64,000 nt of DNA. Origin: Halocafeteria seosinensis (lineage: Eukaryota > Sar > Bigyra > Bicosoecida). Under the pieces are notes generated by a model. The model saw nothing but the letters and a program-made list of their open reading frames with translations, was not told the DNA's origin and did not search any database. The stretch covers positions 1-64,000 of the forward strand of contig LVLI01000195.1 of the NCBI GenBank assembly GCA_001687465.1. Reading direction: 5' to 3'. Shown piece by piece: positions 45,995 through 57,800 of the stretch. The translations under genes and the position numbers were made by a program. How positions within the stretch are numbered: the first letter of the stretch is position 1; every line of letters begins with the position of its first letter.

Positions 45995-47195
45995 TTATGC
46001 GGCAGCTTTGAGCCCTCCTTTGCCAGCCTTCATCAAGAAGTCGGTGTGGACCTGGTGTGGGCTCTGTTGGTAACCGAAATCCGGCCACAAGTCCGGGCTC
46101 AAGAAAGCGTAGCTCTTGCGAAGAGCGAAGAAACATCCGCGGATAAAGTTACCCATCGTACGGGTATGTCCACGAGAGCTGGTGTAGCAGTCTTGCACAC
46201 CGGCCAAAGCCAACATCTTCTTGGTAGCAGGCGCAGCGACCAAACCAGTACCACGGGGAGCAGGAATAAGGCGCACACGGACTGAGCCACACTTTCCAGT
46301 CAGCTTACTAGGTACAGTATGAGGAAGTCCCACTTTGCCTCCCCAATAACCACGGCGAATGGGGATCACGGAAAGTTTAGCCAAAGTCATCGCACCACGA
46401 ATGGCAGTAGCAACCTCGGTTGCTACCTTTACTCCAAGACCGACATGCCCATTGCAATCTCCAACGGCAATGAAAGCTTTGAATCGAGTACGCTGACCGG
46501 CGGCCGACTGCTTCTGAACGGGCATGATCTTCATCACTTCGTCACGGAGGTTAGGCAAGAATGAGTCGATGATTTCAGCTTCCTTAATGGGAAGGGAGTG
46601 TAGGTAGACTTCCTCCAAAGTAGTGAGTTTGCCGCTCTTCACAAGACGACCGAGCTTGGTTACGGGCACCCATTCTGTCACGCAAAAAAGAACCACCAGA
46701 GTGTTTCACGTGAATAGATAATTTCGTGGTTCCGAGAGTTCCTTACCTTTCTCCTGGCGTCCACGGCCACCACGACCGCCGCGACCACGTCCGCGGCCAC
46801 GTCCACCTCTTCCACCGCGTCCAAAGCCACCACGCTGCAACATTACGAAAACAAACACCATTTACAAGGTATTCGATTTTTCGTTTGCCCACCAATGTAA
46901 CTATCCATCATGAGATAATACATGTCATAGAGATAGAGTCAGAGGCTCTACTCTCTAATGCACTAAACAGAGCCCCTTTCCCTACGCAAGGCTCCATCCA
47001 CTCCCTTGAATACGTAGCAATAGTCATCTTTTACCCACCACGGTGGCCTTGTATCTATAATACACGGTTAAAGTGGGAAAGAGAGACCCACAGGCTCAGA
47101 GGAAAACTACAAAAAGCCCGAGGGGCACTCCCCAGGGGTAAAGCAGGGGGGCCCGTCGTGGGTGGGATAGGGAGACTCACCTGTGTTTCAGACAT
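45995..47195 (-). CDS. RPS2: Cytosolic ribosomal protein uS5 (RPS2)
   Basis: Exons 47195-47181, 46834-46747 and 46674-45995 give 260 aa. uS5/RPS2 is a 40S subunit protein near the mRNA entry. Exon 1 encodes only MSETQ. Exon 2 encodes an RGG-type stretch ([18 protein letters not shown]), as in animal RPS2, a usual target of arginine methylation. Exon 3 carries the conserved body: [90 protein letters not shown] and [16 protein letters not shown]. Intron 1 is 346 nt, roughly five times the usual length here, and lies right after the start, a common arrangement for ribosomal protein genes. A snoRNA inside it was looked for but not convincingly found. Confidence 0.96.
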
Positions 47196-47543
47196 CTTAA
47201 AGGTGATAAACCAATGAATTCAAGAAGAATATATCCAACTACGTCAAGCTGTTAGGGCTAGACGATTTATTATCTCTTTACTCTCTTCTCTCGAAAGAGG
47301 GCTCCGACAACAACAAACTCTGGATGTGCCACCAAGGTGGCCAAATCTTCACTGGAAATTCACAAGTAGCACATTTGATTGTTGCTTCCCTTACAGCTTT
47401 CACAGGTCAAGTACAATGGAGGCCATATACCATGTCCAAATCGTGTGATTGTCCGATATACCGACGTCATCAGGGTGGTAGATGAGGTCACTATACGGTA
47501 AGAGTGGAAGAAGCGGTGCGTAGAGGCCGAAAAGGGAAGAAAT
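47196..47543. promoter_or_regulatory. Divergent spacer RPS2 / SF3A3
   Basis: 348 bp between two outward-facing start codons, so it carries both promoters. It is pyrimidine-rich on the plus strand near 47265-47290 (CTCTTTACTCTCTTCTCTCG). No gene was seen within it. Confidence 0.5.
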
Positions 47544-49449
47544 ATGGCAGCATCGACACTGGAGCGAGTAAGTGATGGGAGCACCATAGGGCTTTATACA
47601 TGGTAATGGTCACATTCTCGTCGCTCTTTTCACCTTTATGGTGCAGATGCGCTTGCTCCATGAGGAGCTGGAGCAGCTAGAACAGACAATGGCGGACGCC
47701 ATTGAAAATAGACCAAGCAGAGTACGAGAATGTATGAGGCAAGATAGTTGGAACCGTGTTCATTGACTTACTGCTTGATATACAGATGAAGGATGCTGTG
47801 ATGAATGATCATTTTATTTTGAATTGCACAAAGCGTACACAAGAGACATCCCAGAAATTGATGGAATTATACGCCGATAAAGACGGGTATGGATAACTAC
47901 GCCCGCAATTGATTTACATATTCAAATGGTCAATTGCTGTTGTTCAATTTAATACAGGCTTCGACGACATGAAATTAGCTCCATGGCCGGTAACGGAAAA
48001 CTCGACAAATTTTACGACAGTCTTAACGAAATCCGGCGCTACTATGAAAAGAATCCGGATACCACCAATGAAAATGTTGAACAAAGCATCCTGGCAGATT
48101 TGGAACCACAAGTCGAATTCACTGGTGAGGAAAGATACGGAAAGTACCTTGACTTGCACTCTCTTCACGAAGAGTGGCTAAATGTTGTAGAAGCCGAGGC
48201 TGACACGCCGAACACAGACTACTATTCGTATTTGGGATACTTCGCCCAATGTGCTGCTGCACCTAATGTCAGCAATGCGGAAGAATTGCGCCAGAAGAAA
48301 GGCTACAAGAGTTATGTTGAGCATCTAGCGCAGTATTTGTGTGGGTTCCATAAGAGAATTCACCCACTTGTGGATTTGCCCCAATCACTGGAAACAGTCT
48401 TTGCGGAATTCCTGAAGAACTGGCATCAAAGCGCCTCTGTCAACGGTAGTCAAGAGCAGCAAATAGACTTAGAACAATATAACTCGCAAGAGGAATTAGA
48501 AGCATTGGGGTTAGGAACGTTGAAGACGGAATTGACGAGGAGAGGTCTAAAGTGTGGTGGCTCCTTGAGTGATAGGGCGAAGAGACTTCTTGCAGTAAAA
48601 GGCTTAAGTCCCGAACAGTATCCCAAGAAGCATGTTGCCAAACGGCCTCAGCCTAGAGCAAGCACCAACGGTGAGACCTCTGTACAGGGTTCCTCTGCTA
48701 ATCAAAATGGTAGCCACGGTCAAAACAATGAAGAAAGAGATCAAGCTGATGACCAATGGCGTACAATGGCACGAGAGATTTACTCTTATGACAGTGGTGA
48801 TACAGTAGTCCCCGGGTATAATGGGCTTGCTCCAGGAAAACAGCGTCTTTCATGGTGCGAAACATTGGTTCAAACAATGGCGGATCTCCTAAATGAGAGG
48901 GTTGAAGCAACTCGGAATTTGGTTAAAAGGAAGCAAACGAGAACGTATGAGGAATTGCAGCAAGATTACGCCGAGGAATTAGCAGAAGACGAAGAGGGCA
49001 ATAGGCGGCAGCAGCAACAACAGGAATATCAAGCAGATGACAGCGATACGGATAGTGACGAAGAAGAACCTATTTATAACCCCAAGAAGATCCCTCTCGG
49101 ATGGGACGGAAAGCCTATTCCGTTTTGGTTGTACAAACTTCACGGCCTCAATCACGCCTTTAAGTGCGAAATTTGCGGAGATGTCACATACTATGGACCC
49201 CGAAACTTTCAGAAGCATTTCTCAGAGTGGCAACATGCTGAAGGTATGCGTGCTCTTGAGATTCCAAATTCTAAGCATTTCTTCGGGATCACACGTATAG
49301 CCGAGGCAAAAGCCCTCTGGCAACGATTGAAGAATGAAAACCAGAAGATCGAATGGGATCCTGATCGCGATGAAGAATTCGAAGATTCGGAAGGTAATGT
49401 GCTTAACAGGAAGACCTTTGAAGATTTAGCTCGACAAGGACTCTTGTAG
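47544..49449 (+). CDS. SF3A3: SF3A3/SF3a60 (Prp9) U2 snRNP splicing factor
   Basis: Exons 47544-47567, 47647-47721, 47786-47886 and 47958-49449 (introns 79, 64 and 71 nt) give 563 aa. SF3A3 is part of the SF3a complex of the U2 snRNP and helps recognise the branch site. Family blocks: MKDAVMNDHFILNCTKR and LMELYADKDGLRRHEI near the start, KLDKFYDSLNEIRRYYEKNP, EERYGKYLDLHSLHEEWL, a SAP-like motif TLKTELTRRGLKCGGSLSDR, then IPLGWDGKPIPFWLYKLHGL, the C2H2 finger CEICGDVTYYGPRNFQKH ... WQHAEGMRAL, and the end KTFEDLARQGLL, which match human SF3A3 closely. An acidic and Gln-rich segment precedes the finger. The short first exons were set by frame and splice signals. Confidence 0.95.
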
Positions 49450-49602
49450 TCCAAAGCAACAATTACACACTACGAGCTTCACAGACACTTTCCATTGCCC
49501 TTAGGGATTGCTCTCATGTAGATTCAATTACTAGATTGTCATGAATTTCATGTATTAATATGTCAACTAGTGGGCTGTATTTGTAGTGTATTACAGATAG
49601 TG

Positions 49603-51595
49603 ATGAAGCTCCTGAATCCACGGCCGGGCCTGTGGCTCCTCATGGCTGTAGGGGCTTGTATGGGATGTGGAGCAAGTATCGTTGGTGCCAGGGACTTCGC
49701 AGATTACGTGAGCAAACACACTTGCCACCATTTTGATGCCGAGAGAGCCTGCACGGGGAGCGAACTGTTGTATGGACATGTGTTTAATGGAATGTATGTA
49801 CTAGGTGGGATCTGTTCATGAAAGTGTCATCCATGTACATGGTATTTTGTTGCCAATTCCACAGAGAGGAGGTGGACCCAGATTCAGGCATTGGACATCG
49901 ACTGCAACAAGCTGTTGTGGATGATGTCAAACAGCGTACCCCCAAGCAATTAACGGCCCACGCGGGATTAGCCTGCTGCAGAATAGCTGGATGTGAATCG
50001 GAAGGTGACAGGAATTGTAGCTGGGAAGCAATATCCGTGAACATCGATTCGATCAAATTGGTGGATCTTAATTATGTCGTGGATGAAACGCAACGGGAAA
50101 TTCTTGCGAATTTCTCACACAGTAGATCGTTCAATATGGGCGTATCGTTTTTCTCTACTTCTCGCTCTCAATGGCTCGCGAAGGCTGGAACTTCGTCCGG
50201 AAGCATACAGCTGAAGCATCATACCGGCCACACAATCGACGCTAAAGCGGCCGTGCATTTACTAGAATTTCGATTCCACTTCTTATCCCAAGGGAATTCC
50301 TCCAGTGAGAGTGCAGAAGTTGACGCGGAAGGTGAAGTTGAACACCGCGGAGAGTCGAGCTACTCGAAGCAAGATATTCGCATAGTTAATTATAACATAT
50401 GGAACTCGAACCCACCCCAATGGCTTTTCAAAACCAGAGTAAGTGGAGCACGACCACGTTAAGAACGTTTGCGACTCATTCATGCCCTCGAATCCCTGTT
50501 CCAGCGAGCTAGATGGAATAGATATATTCAAAGAATGAATCTTTTTAAGAAAACTGTCAAAGATGTGCGTCCGGATGTACTATTACTCCAGGTAAGTTAA
50601 TGCTACACATTTGCGTTCTCAATTGTTTGCTACCACGTTAGCAGCTTCTGTCTTCTTATATGCAGGAGGTGCGAATGGATGAAACCCTCGATAAATCTAA
50701 AGGACGATACAACCAGATGGAACACCTTGCGACATTGTTTCCGTCTTACCAATTTGTCTTCCAACCGGCAAATTTATATCCTCATGCTGTGGAAAATCAT
50801 GAGCGAGATGAAGAAGGAGTTGGTGTCATGAGCAGGTTTCCTATAGTAGACAGTGATTATTTACTCTTGAGCCAAAACTATGACGATGCTGAAGACGAAC
50901 ATCGGCGCGTCGTCTTACACGCAGTACTTAAAATTCCTGGTGTTGCGACGAGCTCATATGACAAATGTACGTCTGGAAAGCTGTACAACTCCACGCACTG
51001 TGCGGCACTGATGGATGTCTTCACGACCCATTTTCCGCTGAGCAAAGACGCTCGACAGCGGCATACCCAAGAAGTGCTAAATTATATGGCTAACAGCAAA
51101 CGAGGTGAGCTACAAATACTAGGTGGAGATTTGAATGCTGAACCTCACGAAGACGAGATAAAAATGCTAAATGGGCTGTTAGAGAGGAAAGCTTCGGGTC
51201 GCGCTAGACCTAAATTGCTGGACTCGTGGTTATGCCACCATGAGGAACCGTCTACAGAGGAGAATGCCTCAACTGAAGAGCGAAGGCATTCATTGACGTT
51301 TGCTTCCGATAACGCAACAAAGCGGATTGACTATTTATTCGTTGACGCTGCGTCTGTCGACGACTTTGATCATGTATGCCCTCAATATCCGTTTCGTCTT
51401 GAACAAGGGTTCGACACAGCAGAGATATTCAAATCCATGAAACTTAGACATTTGCATCCCCCGTTTCTCATAGGACAAGACTATATGGAAGGTAGTGGGG
51501 ACCCGGAAAAAAGCGACGGGATGGTTGATAAGAACTCTCCGTTGTATGCTTCGGACCACCGAGGTCTCGTTCTGGACATCTCAATAGAAACATAA
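49603..51595 (+). CDS. Secreted-type endonuclease/exonuclease/phosphatase-fold protein
   Basis: Exons 49603-49793, 49865-50438, 50505-50591 and 50666-51595 (introns 71, 66 and 74 nt) give 593 aa. The N-terminus is a likely signal peptide (LWLLMAVGACMGCGASIVG). About 190 residues of unknown type with several cysteines follow (LACCRIAGCESEGDRNCSW). The C-terminal half is an EEP fold: first strand IRIVNYNIWNSNPP, catalytic QE in DVLLLQEVRMDE, GVGVMSRFPI, GGDLNAEPHEDE (Asp and Asn catalytic), IDYLFVD, and the final Asp-His in ASDHRGLVLDI. EEP enzymes cut DNA, RNA, sphingomyelin or phosphoinositides. The Trp/Asn-rich first strand resembles secreted members, but the substrate cannot be told. A secretory or lysosome-like location is inferred. 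Confidence 0.82.
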
Positions 51596-51889
51596 CTGCT
51601 AGGTCTGTGCAATTCATACGCCTGGGTATCTCAGCTTAAGTGCCCTAACCGGTGGCTATCAAATCTACGCTTCCGTAAATACTGTGGAGTCTCCTTCTAC
51701 TTAGCCGTTAACTTCTCGTGAAGATCAAGTTGTGTGGTGTGACAACGGACACAACTGATAACTACATACGAGTTGCTACGTACAACGGGACACATAAATT
51801 CCATGATACTCTTTATGCATTGCCGGCCGAAAATAGTGGCAGCTTGAGTCGACTACAGCGTATATTACGCGCATTCGACCATTGCTTTC

Positions 51890-54800
51890 ATGATGCACCG
51901 CAGTGGATCTCGTGAAGGCAAAAGCGCAGAGGGCGCTTACAAGTCACCTCACAAAGATAAAAGCACGCTGAAAGAAACAGCATTAGAAGCAACAAATACA
52001 TCCCCGCTATCTGTCGATGTACCGAGGACTTTAGCACCTACACTGACTGTGGACGAGATGAAAGAGAGACTAAATCCCCACCCGTCAACAGCCATTGAGA
52101 TGAAAAAAGGTAGAGAGGTGACAATGTCACATACGGGAGTTCCTTTGACATTTTCTACTGCAAATCAATACTTGCGTCCCTCGCAAACGGTCAAGTTCCC
52201 ACGCAAGGGTCCATATCGTGACCCGCTGCTTGTAAACGGAATACGTCCATGGGAAGGAGGTCCTAGTAGAAAGGGGGCTTACATGCCACAGCTCCACAGA
52301 CTCGGTTCACCAACAGGTCCCCAAGCTGAGGAATCCAATGAGTCCTTGGCTGATTCTGAAACCAAAAGCATGTCCTCTGAAGAAGATGAATCAATAAGCC
52401 CCAAGCTGACGGTGGTAGCTGCACTAGGAAAGGTGGAACCGTTGCTAGCTGAATATCCTCAAATCGTTCAAGCGCTACAAAAGATTAGACTGCCGGAACG
52501 CGACCCTTCTTTTATTCGTATAGACGAATCTAAAATTCCATTTTCAATGTTTGATGATGATAGCTTTGAGACAATGAAGGATCCACGAGAGATTATTCCG
52601 GAGGAATTGGCACGCAGTCCTCTCTACAAGGACCACAGATGGGAATGGAAGCTGGTACACGTTCTCAGCTTTGATAAGGAGAATCAGCGTTACATGGTTC
52701 GCTTTTCTGGTTCAAGTAAAATAAAAAAGGTAGGGCGCCTGGATATTTGCTTCCTGCGAGAAGACACCAAGAATTTTCAGCGAAGGTTACTCATGGCCCT
52801 TTACAACCGAGAGAAGTTCAAGCTGGAGCTAAGAAAGCGATACCTCGTGGCCACTCATCCTGCATTGTCGAGTGAAGCTATAAGCACGAATACTATGTTT
52901 CGCGTTCTGATGCGGGTTTATAGTGCTTCTTTCGCCCGCAGTTCTGCACTCAATCAAATTACTGGGAGCCTTCGAGCTAAAAAGTCAGCTATGGAAGCTT
53001 TCAACTGGTTCAATCCGCTCCTTCCGGCTTCGACGAAGGTGTTTTTTACTAGTGAGTTAAAGCATACACTCATGGAACAAGAATTTGAGGATTTTTTGCA
53101 TTCCTTGCTGGACAATATCAGTAGCAAAGATGACACCGGGTTCAGGAAAACTAACCTTAACTTCCTTGACTCCATATCAAGTGCCTGTGCCCGAGCTGTG
53201 CTGCGCCACTTTCGTACCGTCAAGATTAAAAATCTTCCCGAAGACGTATCTGATGCTTCGGAAAAAAGGAAAAGCATAGAGCAACTGTTTTTCAGGAACG
53301 TACTGGACAGCCTCTGTTTAGCTTCAGATGCGATCAGAAACAGTCTCGAAGAGGTAATGAGCGATTATGAGGAAGCTGGAAAAACGGCAGCTTTACATAG
53401 TGTGCTTCGTGGACTTGGACCACGGGGAGGTACACTTGCCGCTGAGGCTCGGCAACTGAACATGCAGGTCCCAGTTCCAACTAGAGTTTCGCCATTCTTT
53501 GGAAAAATTCAGATCCGGAGTGGACAATTTCATCGGTCCCAGGTTAAAGCAGCCAATTCTATACGCTTCGGTGATAAATCGGTAGTAAGATGCCTATCCC
53601 AACTATCGCTCAACTGGACACGGCACGACAACTGTTCTCTATTCGCTTATAAACCTCCCCTTGCCCCGTGTTGTGGAGCGCCAGAGATTTGGAGGGTGCG
53701 AAGAATCCGGCAGAGTACCCAGCAAACTTCAAAACTTAAGGGTCAGCTCTCTGTCCTTAATATTTCCTCACTACTGAGGTTGGGCGGCACCGACCACCCT
53801 GACGGAGTTTCTTCCCACCGAAGGTCCGACGCTGTTTTCTCTGTGGTCGACTTCCCCTTGTCCTTGGAGGACTTTATGCTACTCCAAGAAGAGCACATGA
53901 AGAAGGTGACTAAATGCGTGTTGGAGGAAGCGACTAAAGACACGGCGAACACAATTATTGACAACGTTGCTGCTAGTCGATATGATTTCTATATCAATAA
54001 CGCTGTCGATTTTTTGGATTCAGATGCCCATCGCCTTTTGACGTTGATAGATTGTTTCCGGAGAGCACATTTACATGCAATTTGGACAAGGTCGCTTAGC
54101 AACTTTACATCGCTGTTTCAGCACTACGCTGATGCTTATCCCGAAGAACCACGGAAGCCAGGAGCATTTGACCATCTCGATCCCATGTTGTCAGTAAACT
54201 TTAGTTTGAACTCTTCCGGCAAGAAGCAATGGCAGCAATTATATGCCAATGGATGGATATCATCCTGCGATATTGTTGCAAGACGAGCTGAGCTTGACCC
54301 AGAGTCTGGTGTATTCGTATTCAAAATGTCTCCGAATACAAACGACGTCTCCAATGGGCCGTTTGTACACATAACAAATAGCCCCACTGAGATCTTGCGG
54401 AAAATTTTGAGACTGATGGACGACATCAGATCAGAGGTCGCAGATTGTTCAAGCATTCCTTGTCTATGTTTGGCTATTTCGTCTGTCTGTGACAATACAA
54501 AACTTGTCCCGCTGCAGGATGACAGGGAAGCCTCATCAGCGCATTGGCACAAACCTTGGAGTAAAACCAGACGGCTCATAAGCAGCTTAGTACAAAAACT
54601 CCTGAACCCAACCATAGATGTTTGCAAAGACCTACAAAACATGTGCTGGATTTTCTCCGTAGATGGTGAGAAAGTTTTCGACGAGGTCAGTGAGCAACAC
54701 GGTGCTCTTCCGGTTGAACATATTTTTTCCCTTGTCCGCCAATTGGAAGATCTGAAAGCTCAAATTAGGTCTATGGGAAGCGGTGTGAGAGAACTAGGCT

Positions 54801-57800
54801 TTATTCACCTCGAGTTTGGTTCCGTTATCTCTCAGCTGTTGGAGGAGGTTACGACTGTAGAACGTACTCTACTGGATAGGCTTGCTGACAAAGCAAGAAA
54901 GAATGCTGAGGAGGTCCATGGCCAATATGATTCAATCATTGCGCAGTTAAACGTATTACCGCAAAGTGAAGAAGAATTAAGCAATCAACGAGATTACATT
55001 AAGAGGTTGCCTGATCTCCTAGATAGCATTTATTCGCAGTCTGAATCACTTCGCACTTTTGTTAGTGTTGCGGAAGGCTTTCAATACAAATTAAAACCGC
55101 CTGATTTTGAGCTCTTTTGGACTCTACTAAGTAGACCTGGTGACGTTTTTGAGGCTCGTGGGGCCTGTGAGTTTGCGTTAAGCCAAGAAAAGGCTAAAAT
55201 GATATCGAACTTGGAAAAGGAGAAACAGCAATTTGTAAAAGACTTAAAGCGGGTGGAGGAACGAGTAGAAACGTTTGGTCGGTCTGCTGATCCCAAGAAG
55301 ATTATCACCATCGTTGATGAGGCCAATCAAATCGACTATCAGTTGCGGACTCTCTCAGAGAAAGCCGCAGGATTCGCCAATCGCGAGCAACATCTTGGTT
55401 TCGGGGTTGTTACTTATACACTCTTAAATTCCTTAAACGAGGAATTTGAGAGTACATTCCGGGCTTGGACAACATTGGCAGAGTTTCAAAGCAAATCACA
55501 GCAATGGATGAATGGACCACTAGAGGAGATTGACTTTCCCGACCTTCGTAAGGAGACTGAAGAAGCCAGAACTCTGGCGGAATCCCTTATAAAGACCCAA
55601 GAGGACATTACCGAAAGTACCAGAGTGGCGGCCAAAGAGCTAAAGGATGCCACGGAGATATACGTTCAGTTAGTTCCATTGTTAGAAAAACTGTTGAGTC
55701 CGAAAATGCGGGAACATCACTGGGAGTTATTAAGGGAGAAAACAAAACTAAACTTCCTGGGAACAGCAGACTCAACTCTCTCACAGCTCGTCAACGGACA
55801 CGTTTTGCAAAAGCGCGAAAAAGTCTCTGATGTATTCGACTTAGCCACTGTAGAAAGTCAGCTCCGTGAAACATACGATATAATCACGGAACACTGGGAA
55901 CAGCGAGAATATCCGTTGGAGAGTCCTGCCAACTTGGAATGCCCAATTCTTGGTGACTGTAGCGAGCTGCTAGCTACAATTGAGGAACATCTTGTAACCC
56001 TCCAGAATTTGCTATGTTCGCCACATGCGCACCGTTTAGTTGATGGATGCTTAAGACTACAAAGGACACTGAAAGGTGTCCAATGCTTAGTTCCATTCTT
56101 TCTGGAGGTACAGGAACTGTGGGAATATTGCTCCGAAATTGTAGGAAACAGATATTTGATGCAACAACTTCCTAACGCAAAGAAACTTTTCAAATCTAGC
56201 GATAAGAGCTTTCGCAGTACACTTGCTGACATTACAGACAATCCGCTTGCAGTTAATATTGTTGAGAAAGAGAATTTGTCCAACATTTTGCGAGAAAGTA
56301 AAGTTCAGCTTCTGAAGGTGAAAGATGCTGTGCTGGAAGAACTTGCTGACTCTCAAAAACACAGTCCTCGGCTTGGCTTCTTAACGAAGGACGACATAAT
56401 TTCCTTTTACTACTCCGTCAACTATCCGAAAGAGTGGGAACAGTTTGTGTCTAAATGTTTCTACGGGATCTCCAGACTCCATTTACGACCTACGAAAAAT
56501 TCACAGGAGAACTCGTACGTCGACGGTGTGGGAACAGCACACGAGAGTTTAGGATGGATGGTATTGGATGAAGCAATTCCAGCGGAAATGTTCGTTCACA
56601 ACGTGGGGGAATTTCTCCATGAACTAGACCGATGCTCTCGAAGGTCATTGCTCTCCCTTACATTTTGTGCCGTGAAGAGATTTAATAATAACGAATTCAT
56701 CCCTTGGATAGATCGCTGCGCCGTGCAACCCTGTTTGCTAGCTCTTAACATAGTTTTATCGGAAATTATTGGACAAACTGTTGATGGGGGGCGTAGACAG
56801 GATACGAGCTACGAAGAACTTCAAAGTTTACGGGAACATGCTATACATGCCCTTCAGTCCGAAGGCTCTCGAAGAGGGAGACGCATAAAAATGCAATTCA
56901 TTCTCTTGACAATTGGGAAGTACCTGGAAATCCTAAAATTGGAACACGGCCAACAACCGACTTGGACTTTGACGCCTAAATATCTGCTTCGAGAAGGTTC
57001 GGAGGGTTCCGATCCACTGCTCACATTGACGGCTGCCGGAGTGACAATCAAGCACGGTTTGAGCATTCTCGACAGCTACGATTCGCTTCATATCAACCCA
57101 ATTACCGATCGCTGTCTTCTAGCTTTGCTCCCCTGTTTTCAACGAAACCAACTGTCTTGTTTGGTTGATAATAACGCAGGGACTGTTTCCAAGGGCTTAC
57201 AGGACGCAGCATGTCTGTGTGGGTACGAACCGTGGCTGCTGAATGCTAGTAGCATCGCCCGAGGTATACGGCCACAGCAATGGATGAAGGCTGCATTATC
57301 CACTAGTTCTTGGGCAGTTGCTTGCTTGGATTCCATTGAGGAGAAAAGAGTATGGAAATGTGTTTCCCTGGCATATGAATGCTTCAGGATGAAATTAAAT
57401 GAGAGGGAGACCACCGAAAAGCTGAAGTACATAGCAGTACCACAACTGTTTTTCCTGTCTTCGTCAATTTCAAGGGATTCGCTGGCAGCCCATATACCTT
57501 CTACGTTCAGAACGGTAAGCATAGTAATTCCATCTTGCCAGCAGATTGTCACGAGAATGTTGTGCTGCGCCGGTTCTCCGTGCCCCTCTCGTATGGAACG
57601 ACTGTTAAGGCAATTTGCTGAATTCGTACACTCGTTGAACAGCGGAATCTTCAAGAATGTCGAAGGTTTAATTTACTTCTTACTTGATAGGGTTCTAGAA
57701 AAATGTTGCGTGTGGGACTGGGATGCTTTCTACAGCACATTGCACAGAATTTGCTCCAGGGTATTCAGTGAAGCTCCTCTACCCCTTGCCAATGGTACGT

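Noticed and set aside
51718-51915. 65-codon frame overlapping the dynein start
   Set aside because: It overlaps the dynein ATG in another frame and has no similarity to any family.
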